Origin: M3007 sp046329435
Lineage (GTDB): Bacteria > Bacteroidota > Bacteroidia > Chitinophagales > Saprospiraceae
Direction of reading: 5' to 3'
Assembly (NCBI GenBank): GCA_046329435.1
Contig: JAXLUR010000005.1
Coordinates: 124,001 to 188,000, forward strand
DNA: 64,000 nt
Below the pieces are notes generated by a model. The model worked only from the letters and a program-made list of their open reading frames with translations, was not told where the DNA came from and ran no database searches. A program made the position numbers and the translations under genes. Within the stretch, counting starts at the first letter, position 1. Every line of letters starts with the position of its first letter. This document shows, piece after piece, positions 55,143 to 63,529 of the stretch.

Positions 55143-56297
55143 ATGAACTTCGCCATCAACCTTCGCTCCATCCTCTTGCTGCTGGCAATGGTCCAGGGGC
55201 TGGTAATCGCCGGCCTGCTGCTGCACCGCGGTTTTCGCAGAAGGCAGCTGCGCGATGCAATTCTGGCGGGACTGTTGCTGGCGTTGGTCATGTCGCTCGT
55301 CTCTTATTTCATCGGGTTCATGGGGGTGTACGATTATGCCGCGCAACACGGCTTTGACCTGACCTATTTCCCCTTTGGCAACGGATTCCTGTTTGGTCCG
55401 CTGATCTGGCTGTACGTCGTGTCGGTGACCGACCGGCAGTTTCGCTGGAAATCCGCCTGGTGGGCTCATTTCGTTTTACCAGTGTTGTTTTATGTCGTCA
55501 GTTTTTACCTGTGGTCGCTGCCAACAGGTCAAAAAGAAACCGTGGGCCATATCTGGATGGGCATTACCGGCGATCTGCTTTTCAATGCCACCCTCGGCGC
55601 CTACCTGTTTCTGGCCCTCCGCCGCTATGCTGTTTACCGAAAACTGCTCGACGCAGAATACTCCAACACGAGCAAATTGCTGCTCGACTGGCTGCGCAAT
55701 TTTCTCTACGTCTTTACTGCCTATTATGTCATCAGTCTGGGTTTTACCCTGGCCAGTTTCTGGGTAAATCTCTGGTACACAGGCTGGTACTGGCTCGAAT
55801 TGACCCGTGCAGTCATGCTGTATTACATCAGCGTCACAGGCTGGGCTTTCGCGCAGAAAGTCGTGGTTCCGTTCGAAGCCCTTGAACGACGGGAAGCAGG
55901 CCTCACGCAGAGTGGCGCTGCGAAAACTCCCGCAAGCAAGCCCGTTTTTCCGCCTGAAGAACTGACGCAACGCCGCGAAAAACTCACGGCATTCATGCTC
56001 GAACGGCAACCCTGGCTCGATCCTGACCTGACCCTTTCCGAACTGGCCGCGGGTACCGGCATGAATGCCACCCAGCTGTCGTACCTGATCAACACAGGGT
56101 TCAACAAAAATTTCAATGATTTTGTCAATGCCTACCGGGTTGAAGCGGTGAAGCGAAAAATGGAAGACCCCTCCGCAGCCCACCTTTCGCTCCTCGGCGT
56201 CGCTTTCGAATGCGGTTTCAATTCAAAAGCGACATTTAACCGGGCATTCAAAAAAGCCACTGGCAAGGCGCCGAGCGAGTTTTCAAACCCCCAATAG
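55143..56297 (+). CDS. Membrane-bound AraC-family regulator
   Basis: A 384-residue protein. About 240 N-terminal residues form six to eight transmembrane helices (ILLLLAMVQGLVIAGLLLHR, AILAGLLLALVMSLVSYFIG and others). The C-terminal 110 residues are an AraC DNA-binding domain: LTLSELAAGTGMNATQLSYL, NFNDFVNAYRVEAVKRKM, SLLGVAFECGFNSKATFNRA, FKKATGKAPSEF. Such proteins sense a membrane or extracytoplasmic signal and act on a nearby gene. The TonB-dependent receptor gene begins 103 bases downstream on the same strand and is the likely target. Confidence 0.9.
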   Translation: MNFAINLRSILLLLAMVQGLVIAGLLLHRGFRRRQLRDAILAGLLLALVMSLVSYFIGFMGVYDYAAQHGFDLTYFPFGNGFLFGPLIWLYVVSVTDRQFRWKSAWWAHFVLPVLFYVVSFYLWSLPTGQKETVGHIWMGITGDLLFNATLGAYLFLALRRYAVYRKLLDAEYSNTSKLLLDWLRNFLYVFTAYYVISLGFTLASFWVNLWYTGWYWLELTRAVMLYYISVTGWAFAQKVVVPFEALERREAGLTQSGAAKTPASKPVFPPEELTQRREKLTAFMLERQPWLDPDLTLSELAAGTGMNATQLSYLINTGFNKNFNDFVNAYRVEAVKRKMEDPSAAHLSLLGVAFECGFNSKATFNRAFKKATGKAPSEFSNPQ

Positions 56298-56400
56298 GCT
56301 CAAAACATAATCTGAGACGGCTCAAATTATGCATTGCAGCATGCCTTACTGACAGCAGGGTGAGTTTTGCCCCATTCTTTACGGTAAAACCACCCAGGTC

Positions 56401-58797
56401 ATGCATCGAGCCATTTTCCTCCTTTTCTTCCTTTACCAACTTCCGCTGTTCGCCCAGACGCTCTCCGGCACGGTTGCCGAACCTTCCGGAGGGCCTGCCG
56501 CATTTGCCACGCTTCGGCTGCGCAGCTGGCCCGACAGCGTGTTGCTGGCCGGAACAACCGCCGACTCGGCCGGCGTATTTGTTTTTCAATCTGTCAACGC
56601 CGGCAGGTATATCCTTCAGGCTGGACTGATCGGCTTTGAAGATGCTTTTCGCACCATCGACCTCGATCAGGAGGCGGGCGGGTGGCGGCAAAGCCCTCTC
56701 ACGCTGGGCACAGCGCCCCTCGGGCTGGCGGAGGCTACCGTCACTGCCCGCAAACCAGTGATCGAACGCCTTGTCGATAAAACAGTCGTCAACATCGAAG
56801 GCACAGCGCTGGCCACCGACGGCAGCGGCTACGACCTGCTGCAACGTTCACCCGGGGTGGTGATAACCCCGCAGGATGCCGTTTTACTGAATGGTAAAAG
56901 CGGCACAATGGTCATGATCGACGGACGGCCGACGCAACTGTCGGGGGCCGAACTGGGCAACCTGCTGCGCTCGATTCCGGCCGACAACATCGCGGCCATC
57001 GAACTGATCGCTCAGCCTTCCGGCAAGTACGATGCGCAAGGCGTTGGCGGCATCATCAACATCCGCCTGAAACGGCGCGGCAAGGCCGGCTGGAGCGGCA
57101 GCGTCAACGGCTCCTACAGCCAGTCGCTGCACCACAGGGCGCAAGCCGGCGCCAACCTGAATTACCGACCCGGAGCCGTTCATGTTTTTGCCCAATACAC
57201 GCTCAACGACGCCGCGCAACTGGTTGAACAACAGGTCGAACGCCAAACCGGCAGCTTCCGGTTACGACAATCCAACCCGGCTACCTCAGCCTGGAATTCG
57301 CAATTCTGGAAAACCGGTCTCGACTGGAATATCGACCGCAACAACAGCGCAGGATTCCTGTTGGTCGGCTCCGCCTATGACAACCTTACCCATGCGGTCA
57401 GCAACAGCGACCTGTATGCCCCGGGGCAATCCGTACCCGACAGCACCCTGCACTCTGAGCGCCGAGCGCCCGAACAAAACCGGCGGCTGAATTTCAACCT
57501 GAACTACCGCTACGCCGATACCCTCGGACTGGAATGGACCATTGATCTGGATCGCATTTATTTTAACCAAAATACTGAAAATGAACTCGATATCTACGGA
57601 CAAGCCGATGTTGCGACCTGGCTGAATACCCGGGCTGCCGGCCATATCGGCGTCTGGGTGGCAAAGACCGATCTGTCGAAAAACCTGGCATCGGGCTGTC
57701 GACTGGAAACCGGGTTGAAAAACGCCTGGTCCGATTCGGAGCAACTCCTTTTTTCGCAAACAGGAGATGCCTCCCAACCGCAGGGTATCGAGGAGAGCAG
57801 CAGCCGTTTTTCAGTACAAGAAAACATTTTTGCCGCCTACGCCAACCTCGGGGGGCAGGCCGGCCGGTGGCGCTGGCAAATCGGGCTGCGCGCCGAACAT
57901 ACCCGCGTGCTGGGGCGCAGCCAAAGCACGGATATCGGCGCCGACAATCGCCCTGATACGGCATACCTGTCTTTATTCCCCACTGCCTTTTTACAATTCT
58001 CGCCCGCCGGAAACCATCAATTCAGTTTGGCCCTCAACCGCAGACTCGACCGACCGGCCTATCAGGATCTCAACCCGTTCACGTGGCCAACCGACCCGTA
58101 CAGCGCCGAGCGCGGCAATCCCTATCTGCGACCGGCATTTTCGCGGAACGGCGAACTGGGCTATACCTACAAAGATGCCGCCAGCCTGACGCTTGGCTAT
58201 TCCAGCCTGACCGATGTCGTGAGTTCGATAGCGGTGCAGGAAAACAAACGAACCGTCGTCCAGCCAGCCAACCTGGCCCGCCAAAACCAGTGGAGCCTCA
58301 ACCTGAACACGCCTTTGCCGCTCGCATCCTGGTGGAATGGCGAGTTGTGGATAGGCGTGTGGCACAGTCGTTTTCAGGCAGATCTGCCGGAAGGCAGGCT
58401 CGACGCGCGCAGCTGGGGCGGCGGTTGCTGGCTCAACCACAGTTTCAGCCTGCCCCGAAAAATACAGCTGTCGGTGTCGGGATGGGCGCAATTTCCTACC
58501 CGCGACGGCATGTTTACCAACCGCGGCATCTGGAGCGCCAACCTGTCCGTCAAAAAGAAAATGCTGGGCGACCGTCTGACTGTCCGGCTCGCCTGCTGGG
58601 ATCTGTTCAACAGCCAGCGCTGGACGCAGGAGGGCAATCTGGGCGCCGTAAACACCCGGTTTCGCAACAACTGGGAGAGCCAGCAGATCAACCTGGGAAT
58701 GACCTGGAATTTTGGAAAAAATACCCGGCAAGGGCGCGAAAGGGAGATCGGTGCGGAAAAAGAGAACGCACGAATCAAAAGCAACCCCAACCAGTAA
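56401..58797 (+). CDS. TonB-dependent receptor-like outer-membrane protein
   Basis: A 798-residue protein with signal peptide (MHRAIFLLFFLYQLPLFA), a carboxypeptidase-regulatory-like domain (TLSGTVAEPSGGPAAFATLR) and a plug (YDLLQRSPGVVITPQDAVLL, MVMIDGRPTQLSG, PSGKYDAQGVGGIINIRLKR). The barrel is of the OMP_b-brl_3 kind (NRRLDRPAYQDLNPF, RGNPYLRPAFSRNGELGYTY). After the last strand (INLGMTWNFGK) there is an unusual charged tail of about 25 residues, so the terminal aromatic is internal. It is followed by a terminator. The upstream membrane AraC gene suggests ligand-responsive expression; substrate unknown. Confidence 0.9.
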   Translation: MHRAIFLLFFLYQLPLFAQTLSGTVAEPSGGPAAFATLRLRSWPDSVLLAGTTADSAGVFVFQSVNAGRYILQAGLIGFEDAFRTIDLDQEAGGWRQSPLTLGTAPLGLAEATVTARKPVIERLVDKTVVNIEGTALATDGSGYDLLQRSPGVVITPQDAVLLNGKSGTMVMIDGRPTQLSGAELGNLLRSIPADNIAAIELIAQPSGKYDAQGVGGIINIRLKRRGKAGWSGSVNGSYSQSLHHRAQAGANLNYRPGAVHVFAQYTLNDAAQLVEQQVERQTGSFRLRQSNPATSAWNSQFWKTGLDWNIDRNNSAGFLLVGSAYDNLTHAVSNSDLYAPGQSVPDSTLHSERRAPEQNRRLNFNLNYRYADTLGLEWTIDLDRIYFNQNTENELDIYGQADVATWLNTRAAGHIGVWVAKTDLSKNLASGCRLETGLKNAWSDSEQLLFSQTGDASQPQGIEESSSRFSVQENIFAAYANLGGQAGRWRWQIGLRAEHTRVLGRSQSTDIGADNRPDTAYLSLFPTAFLQFSPAGNHQFSLALNRRLDRPAYQDLNPFTWPTDPYSAERGNPYLRPAFSRNGELGYTYKDAASLTLGYSSLTDVVSSIAVQENKRTVVQPANLARQNQWSLNLNTPLPLASWWNGELWIGVWHSRFQADLPEGRLDARSWGGGCWLNHSFSLPRKIQLSVSGWAQFPTRDGMFTNRGIWSANLSVKKKMLGDRLTVRLACWDLFNSQRWTQEGNLGAVNTRFRNNWESQQINLGMTWNFGKNTRQGREREIGAEKENARIKSNPNQ

Positions 58798-58810
58798 TTC
58801 CTCAAAAACA

Positions 58811-58887
58811 AACCGCTTCACAAGGAGTCGACAGGGTTTGAATACCCTGAACCGGCTGCTCGTGAAGCGGTTGTTACCTGTTTTTTT
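58811..58887 (+). terminator. Terminator after the TonB-dependent receptor
   Basis: The 11-base stem aaccgcttcac (58811-58821) pairs with 58862-58872, with a nested cagggt/accctg hairpin in the loop, followed by ttacctgttttttt. Confidence 0.75.
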
Positions 58888-58917
58888 GGGTGCCGGCGTC
58901 AGCCGGCCGTTTTCAGG

Positions 58918-60468
58918 TTATTCGGCGCCGTCGGTCTGGGCGCGTTGTACCGCAAGGCCGCCAACCGCGCTGCCGCTGACGAGGCCTGCTTCGCAGTCCA
59001 TCCGATAGTGAATGCCGCCATACAGCCTTGATAAGGAAGCCTCGTTGGCCCAATCATTGAAGGTAGCCGCTTTGGCAGGGAAGATATGTCCGAGTATGGT
59101 TGCAGCAGCGGCCGAGAAAGTCGAGTGGCCGGAGGTGTAAGCAGGGAAATTGGGTACTCCTGTCAGGGTTTTGATCTCGGGGTCCATCTGGCTCGGGCGC
59201 GGGACCATATAGTGGTACTTGGTTTCCCAGCAAAGAATAGCCGCATCCATCATGGCCATGTTCAGCAAGGCAAAATTGCGGGCAGCCCGCACCTCGCTCT
59301 GGCCGGCATTATAGATTTCTTCGAATGCGAAGACATTCCAGTGACCGGGGGGCGTATAGGTTCCTGTTCCGTCGGCCCAGAAATGCACGATGCGCATCTT
59401 GTCGCGGTCGGTCGGATCGGCTTCTCTTTTGACTTCCGCGACCTGCTCCTGAAATGCGGCCGAGCTGGTAGAGGGAGGCTGTGGCGGGCGCAGGGTTGCA
59501 ATATCTGCCTGATTGAACAACCAGGGTTTGACGGCTCCAAACATCATCAGCATGCCTGGCCGGCGCGGAGTCTCCAGGCTCAACCATCCGATCTCTCCCA
59601 AGGTCTCGACACGCTGCACGAGGCTGTCCTGGATAGCCAGGCTGCCGATAGCGTTTTTCATTCCGTCGCTTTTGGCGCGCGTCAGCGCTTTGGACGCAAT
59701 GGATTTGCCGAGAGCAAGTCCGGCCGTCACATCGGAAGCGACTGCCGCACCGGCCCATTGTTTGTACCAGGCGGCTTCGTTGACTTTTTTATTGATAAAA
59801 GTCGTATCGGCCGGGAACAGCGCCCGCAGCATGGTATAGGCCGCGCCGGCGACCACGGCATCTTCCAGCGGATAGGAAGGCAGGTCGTTGGTCACGACGT
59901 GGTAGGGTTGAATGCTGGCATCTACCTGGTAGGGAGCCGGACGGTTGTAGGTCGTTTTGTAATGCCAGGCAGCCACGAGTGCATCGTATTGTGCGACGCT
60001 GGCATAGGCATAGGCGCGGGCGGAGTAGGGCGGGTTGGCAAAGGGGAATTCGGGGTAGGCAAAGGGATTGGTGGCATCCGGAATGGGGTAAGTGCCGTCG
60101 TCTTTGGGCGCCGGGGCAAGGTTGTGCTTGGCCACGAGGTAACGCATGATTTCGTTCCAGCGCAACACGCTTCCGGCACTCCAGTAGCGGATAATTTCCT
60201 TCTGTTCTTCGGTAAGCCCGGCCAGCGCCTGTTTGGTGGCGGCAAGCTCGGCCTGGTATTCCGACGAATTGGTGGCAGAGGGCTCGGGCACAGGCACATC
60301 GGTGGCAGTGGCGGTAACGACCGTTCTCCAGGTGCCGGCATTCAAATCCTGGTTGGCCGGCGCAAGCGGTTGAAGGTCGGTGTACTCACTGGTCACCTCC
60401 TTGTCGCAGGCATTGAACACAAACAGGGAGACAGTAATCAATATGGAGAGAAGTTGAATCCTTTTCAT
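58918..60468 (-). CDS. PAP2/vanadium-haloperoxidase-like lipoprotein
   Basis: A 516-residue protein with lipobox LFVFNAC (Cys at 21). The acid phosphatase/haloperoxidase motifs are all present near the C-terminus: KYHYMVPRPSQ, PAYTSGHSTFSAAAATI and SRLYGGIHYRMD. The N-terminal 300 residues are helical (QKEIIRYWSAGSVLRWNEIM, YSARAYAYASVAQYDALVAA), as in bacterial vanadium-dependent haloperoxidase homologs. It should be a phosphatase or haloperoxidase facing the periplasm or surface. The outer-membrane gene upstream (60574) is 105 bases away with a terminator-like hairpin between, so co-transcription is partial at most. Confidence 0.88.
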   Translation of the reverse strand: MKRIQLLSILITVSLFVFNACDKEVTSEYTDLQPLAPANQDLNAGTWRTVVTATATDVPVPEPSATNSSEYQAELAATKQALAGLTEEQKEIIRYWSAGSVLRWNEIMRYLVAKHNLAPAPKDDGTYPIPDATNPFAYPEFPFANPPYSARAYAYASVAQYDALVAAWHYKTTYNRPAPYQVDASIQPYHVVTNDLPSYPLEDAVVAGAAYTMLRALFPADTTFINKKVNEAAWYKQWAGAAVASDVTAGLALGKSIASKALTRAKSDGMKNAIGSLAIQDSLVQRVETLGEIGWLSLETPRRPGMLMMFGAVKPWLFNQADIATLRPPQPPSTSSAAFQEQVAEVKREADPTDRDKMRIVHFWADGTGTYTPPGHWNVFAFEEIYNAGQSEVRAARNFALLNMAMMDAAILCWETKYHYMVPRPSQMDPEIKTLTGVPNFPAYTSGHSTFSAAAATILGHIFPAKAATFNDWANEASLSRLYGGIHYRMDCEAGLVSGSAVGGLAVQRAQTDGAE

Positions 60469-60507
60469 TTTCTTAAAAAATTGAAAATCAATTATTTATA
60501 TCATTTC

Positions 60508-60557
60508 AAAAAAGCGCGAAGAGAGCCGGAGGGACGGGATGCATCCCTCCCGGCGCT
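60508..60557 (-). terminator. Terminator-like hairpin after the outer-membrane protein gene
   Basis: On the minus strand agcgc and a GC-rich inner stem (gccgggaggg with ccctccggc, loop around the palindrome gggatgcatccc) are followed by TTTTTT. It lies about 17 bases after the stop at 60574. Confidence 0.55.
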
Positions 60558-60573
60558 ACGCTTTCACAGAAAC

Positions 60574-61509
60574 TTAACCTTTTTTGTTGAAGTCGAGGAA
60601 CTTGGTCAGCCCGACGGTCCAGCTGAGTGATTTGCCCATGTTGCGACCGGCAATCGTCTGGTTGACCTGACCGAGCAATTGCAGATCGCCCAGGAAAGGC
60701 ATGCGGTAGAATGCTACCGCGCCGATGCGCGTTGCATCCATGTTGTTGGACGGGAACGGCATGTCTTGCCGGCGAATATCGAAGCCGCCCAGCGTCATGT
60801 TGTGCTCGGCGAGCAGCTCGGCGCCCCAGCGGTAGGAATAATACCCGCCGCGGAAGGCAAGCTGGGCGGTGTTGGGCATTTCGACCTTGTTGGAGTAAAT
60901 CTGTTCGGTGGTGTAATACGACTGACGGTCGATCTCGATATTGCTGCGCAGAGCATAGGCGCCCGACAGAAGGAAGGTCAGGTTGTTTTTGGCGGCGTAA
61001 TGCACGATGCCGCGGCCAAACAGGGTTTTGCTTTGCAAACCGATGGCAAGAGGCTGATAATCAGCCACATAATTAGTCAGCGGAACGGAACCGCCGGCTG
61101 CGGCCTGGAGAGACATGCGCCCTCCGATGGCATCGAAAGCGAAGATGTTGTACTTCAGCCCAAGGGTAAGGTCCTGGATGCCCTTTTGCGGGGCCAGGGT
61201 GCCGGCGCTGGCTTCGGTCCAGACATAGGGCGCCATCACCATGACGTTGAGGCGGTCGAGAATGCCGTAATTGAGGCCAAGCATGACATTCTGGGTGCTT
61301 ACGGTGCCGATGTTGCCGTTGGAGCGCAGCAAGGTGCCTTCCCAGTATTCGTCCCAGGCGTCGTGGGTGTAAAAAGCCCCGACACACAGGAATTTTTTAT
61401 TCATAAAAATGCCGTCGGAAAGGCTTTGGGCAGCCGAGACTCCAGGGCGAACGAACGCGGCCAGCAGCGTGATCAGCAAAAGACGCGACAGAGTAGAGCT
61501 AAAATTCAT
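60574..61509 (-). CDS. Outer-membrane protein, phenol MetA-like family
   Basis: A 311-residue protein with a signal peptide (LLLITLLAAFVRPGVSA). The sequence is a regular beta-barrel: TVSTQNVMLGLNYGILDRLN, VMVMAPYVWTEASAG, GIQDLTLGLKYNIF, NLTFLLSGAYALRSNIEID, GEVDLQLLGQVNQTI-like late strands and a C-terminal TVGLTKFLDF. The order of strands resembles the MetA-pathway/phenol-degradation family of transport porins. Its neighbour is the PAP2-like gene, so a shared envelope process is possible. A threefold 11-bp repeat lies in its upstream region. Confidence 0.78.
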   Translation of the reverse strand: MNFSSTLSRLLLITLLAAFVRPGVSAAQSLSDGIFMNKKFLCVGAFYTHDAWDEYWEGTLLRSNGNIGTVSTQNVMLGLNYGILDRLNVMVMAPYVWTEASAGTLAPQKGIQDLTLGLKYNIFAFDAIGGRMSLQAAAGGSVPLTNYVADYQPLAIGLQSKTLFGRGIVHYAAKNNLTFLLSGAYALRSNIEIDRQSYYTTEQIYSNKVEMPNTAQLAFRGGYYSYRWGAELLAEHNMTLGGFDIRRQDMPFPSNNMDATRIGAVAFYRMPFLGDLQLLGQVNQTIAGRNMGKSLSWTVGLTKFLDFNKKG

Positions 61510-61586
61510 ACGATACAGACAGGATGGTTCAAAACTGCCTGCAAAGAACCGTGAAGCCCCGACGGAAGGGCTTAGAAGCGGTTTAT

Positions 61587-61619
61587 AATTTGCTTAGAAT
61601 TTGCTTAGAATTTGCTTAG
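61587..61619. repeat. Three tandem copies of aatttgcttag
   Basis: Exact 11-bp repeats lie at 61587-61597, 61598-61608 and 61609-61619. A partial gcttaga copy occurs at 61569-61575. They lie upstream of the outer-membrane protein gene and directly after the OsmC gene stop on the same strand. One helical turn spacing would suit a regulator array, or it may be simple slippage. Confidence 0.9.
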
Positions 61620-61623
61620 AGGA

Positions 61624-62052
61624 TCAGCCTTCTTCGCTTTGCAACACCTCCAGCGACCAGTGGATGGGGCAATGGGCCTTCAACATGGCCGTCACACCAC
61701 AATATTTGTCCTGCGACAACTCGATGGCCCGGCGCACTTTTTCCTCGCTGATATTTTTTCCGCTGATGCGGTACACCAGGTTGATTTCCGTGTAAACTTT
61801 CGGATGCTCTTCCGTCAGTGGCGCGGTGGCCTCGATTTCCAGTGTATCGAACACGACCCGCATTTTGGGCAAAAGAGCAGCCATATCGATGCCGGTACAG
61901 CCGGTGAGCGCCACCAGCAGCAGCGATTTGGGCCCCGGGCCCGTATCGTCGCCGGCATCGGGTTTGGTGTCGATCCTTACGACATGGTGGCCGATGGTAC
62001 TGTCGAAAGCCATTTTGCCGGCCCAGCGGGTAGTGACATGGTGTTGACTCAT
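61624..62052 (-). CDS. OsmC-family protein
   Basis: A 142-residue protein from ATG 62052 (MSQHHVTTRWAGKMAFDSTI). OsmC/Ohr features are present: GPGPKSLLLVALTGCTGIDM with the catalytic cysteine, VVFDTLEIEATAPLTEEHPK, ISEEKVRRAIELSQDKYCGV with the second cysteine. The two cysteines reduce organic hydroperoxides in known members. The spacing C...KYCxV fits the OsmC subgroup. It is the only gene between the MGMT-like gene (divergent) and the outer-membrane gene. It is cytosolic. Confidence 0.9.
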   Translation of the reverse strand: MSQHHVTTRWAGKMAFDSTIGHHVVRIDTKPDAGDDTGPGPKSLLLVALTGCTGIDMAALLPKMRVVFDTLEIEATAPLTEEHPKVYTEINLVYRISGKNISEEKVRRAIELSQDKYCGVTAMLKAHCPIHWSLEVLQSEEG

Positions 62053-62220
62053 GGAAAGACTTTTGTGTTGAGTAAATGCGTAGAAACAAATCTGCGGGCA
62101 AAGGTTCAAAGTTTGCCTGCCTGAAAAGCGCTTTACCCTGACCGCCGGATTTTTTGGCTGTAATAATTTGAATTGCCGGCCGGCGGCAAGCGAAATTTAC
62201 CCGGCCAAACACACCATCCT

Positions 62221-62712
62221 ATGTCCAAATTTGCCGACAAAAAAGCCCCCGGCCACTGGCGCCGGAAACTTGAAAAACACGAACCGCCCCGCATCGAAAC
62301 GGCACCCGACGAATGGGCGGAACGCTACGGTGGCCATAAAATGCTGATCGCCAACGCATTGCTTGTCGATGAAAAACTCCGGCAAGTGCCGCCCGGCCGG
62401 ATCATCACCATCAGGCGGCTGCGCGAACAACTGGCTGCCGATTTCGATGCTGACTTCGCCTGCCCGCTGACGACCGGCATTTTTGCCCGCATCGCGGCCG
62501 AAACCTCCGAAGAAGACCGCAGCGCCGGCCGGCCCGACCCGACGCCCTGGTGGCGACTGGTCAAAGACGATGGCTCGCTCAACCCCAAACTGCCCGGCGG
62601 CGGCCCTTTGCAAGCCAGATACCTCAACGAAGAAGGCATCCGGCTGGAGCCCAAAGGCAAAAAGAACATTCGTATAACAGACTTTGCCAAACTGCTAAAC
62701 CTATCCGAATAA
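62221..62712 (+). CDS. MGMT-like DNA alkyltransferase-family protein
   Basis: A 163-residue protein. From residue 40 the sequence resembles the methyltransferase/ATL fold: GRIITIRRLREQLAADFDAD as the helix-turn-helix, then TPWWRLVKDDGSLNPKLPGG and ARYLNEEGIRLEP, which match PWxRVVxxdG and LxxEGV of alkyltransferase-like proteins. The PCHR cysteine is replaced by PWWR, so it cannot be an alkyl acceptor and would flag damaged bases as ATL proteins do. The start at 62221 opens MSKFADKKAPGHWRRKLEKH. It may have been transcribed with the next gene unless the overlapping terminator acts. Confidence 0.72.
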   Translation: MSKFADKKAPGHWRRKLEKHEPPRIETAPDEWAERYGGHKMLIANALLVDEKLRQVPPGRIITIRRLREQLAADFDADFACPLTTGIFARIAAETSEEDRSAGRPDPTPWWRLVKDDGSLNPKLPGGGPLQARYLNEEGIRLEPKGKKNIRITDFAKLLNLSE

Positions 62713-62713
62713 C

Positions 62714-62784
62714 AATCCGGCTACAAGGCTGTTGTACAAGGAAAATCTTACTACCATGCGCCTTGTAGCCGGATTCGTTTTTTT
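62714..62784 (+). terminator. Hairpin with T-run that overlaps the next gene's start
   Basis: A perfect 16-base inverted repeat (62714-62729 and 62760-62775; aatccggctacaaggc) encloses a 30-base loop and is followed by cgttttttt. The loop holds the Shine-Dalgarno-like aagga and the ATG at 62756, while the right arm is codons 2-7 of the next gene. It can be the terminator of the MGMT-like gene or a control of the next gene. Confidence 0.7.
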
Positions 62785-63472
62785 GTTCTTCGCCTTCGCA
62801 GGCACAGCCCAAACCCCGAACGAACCCACCGACAGCCACGAAACGCTTCGTTGGGTACAGTCCGTTTCCATAAAAATCGACTCTTCTCTCGACCTGGCTA
62901 CCCGGGGCGAGGGCCAGTATAATCTGCTGCTTTACCTCTATGTTGCCTGGGAAGACTTTACAGCCGTGGCCCACGCCGGTTTGTATTGTCACAATGCCCG
63001 AATTGCAGCCGAACGCGGCAGGCAAATTTGCGACCTTACCCAGTTTAAACAAGAAAAAGACTTGATGAGTCTGAAAATACGCGCTGCCGAAGCCCGGCTG
63101 CAAGCCATTCGAATGCGCGAAGCCGCCGCAGCCTGTATGCCGGCAGCCTCTATTGCGTCGGCAGGCTACCAACTGTCCGATGTTTTGAGAAAAGATGCTG
63201 AAATTGTAGCCAATGACCTGCAGGACGCGCTGGCAGTTCCCGATTTCCATGTCATGGCGCAAAAGCTGGAACAGGTGCTCGATATTCTTCACGACATGGA
63301 GTATTTCTCCGAACGATTGCCCAATTGCCGCAATACCCGCGAAAAAATACTGGCCGCAACGCAGGCATGCAGCAACGCCCTCGCGTCCGATTCCTGGGAA
63401 AAAGCCGCCCAATTTGCCCGAACAGCTCAACAGGCCATGAACGACATCTTACAAAGCGAAGGCTGTCGCTGA
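62756..63472 (+). CDS. Secreted helical protein of unknown function
   Basis: A 238-residue protein with a signal peptide (MRLVAGFVFLFFAFAGTAQT). The mature part is nearly all helical with many small residues and regularly spaced cysteines (LYCHNARIAAERGRQICDLT, AAACMPAASIASAGYQL, LPNCRNTREKILAATQACSN). Helical hairpins like these suggest a coiled bundle, possibly disulfide-linked. No family recognised. Its first codons form one arm of a terminator-like hairpin, so expression may be conditional on read-through. L-serine ammonia-lyase follows 57 bases downstream. Confidence 0.65.
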   Translation: MRLVAGFVFLFFAFAGTAQTPNEPTDSHETLRWVQSVSIKIDSSLDLATRGEGQYNLLLYLYVAWEDFTAVAHAGLYCHNARIAAERGRQICDLTQFKQEKDLMSLKIRAAEARLQAIRMREAAAACMPAASIASAGYQLSDVLRKDAEIVANDLQDALAVPDFHVMAQKLEQVLDILHDMEYFSERLPNCRNTREKILAATQACSNALASDSWEKAAQFARTAQQAMNDILQSEGCR

Positions 63473-63529
63473 ACGGACAATCGGGTTTTTCCTACTTTTC
63501 CGCCCTCATCTATCCTCTACCCTGTCATC

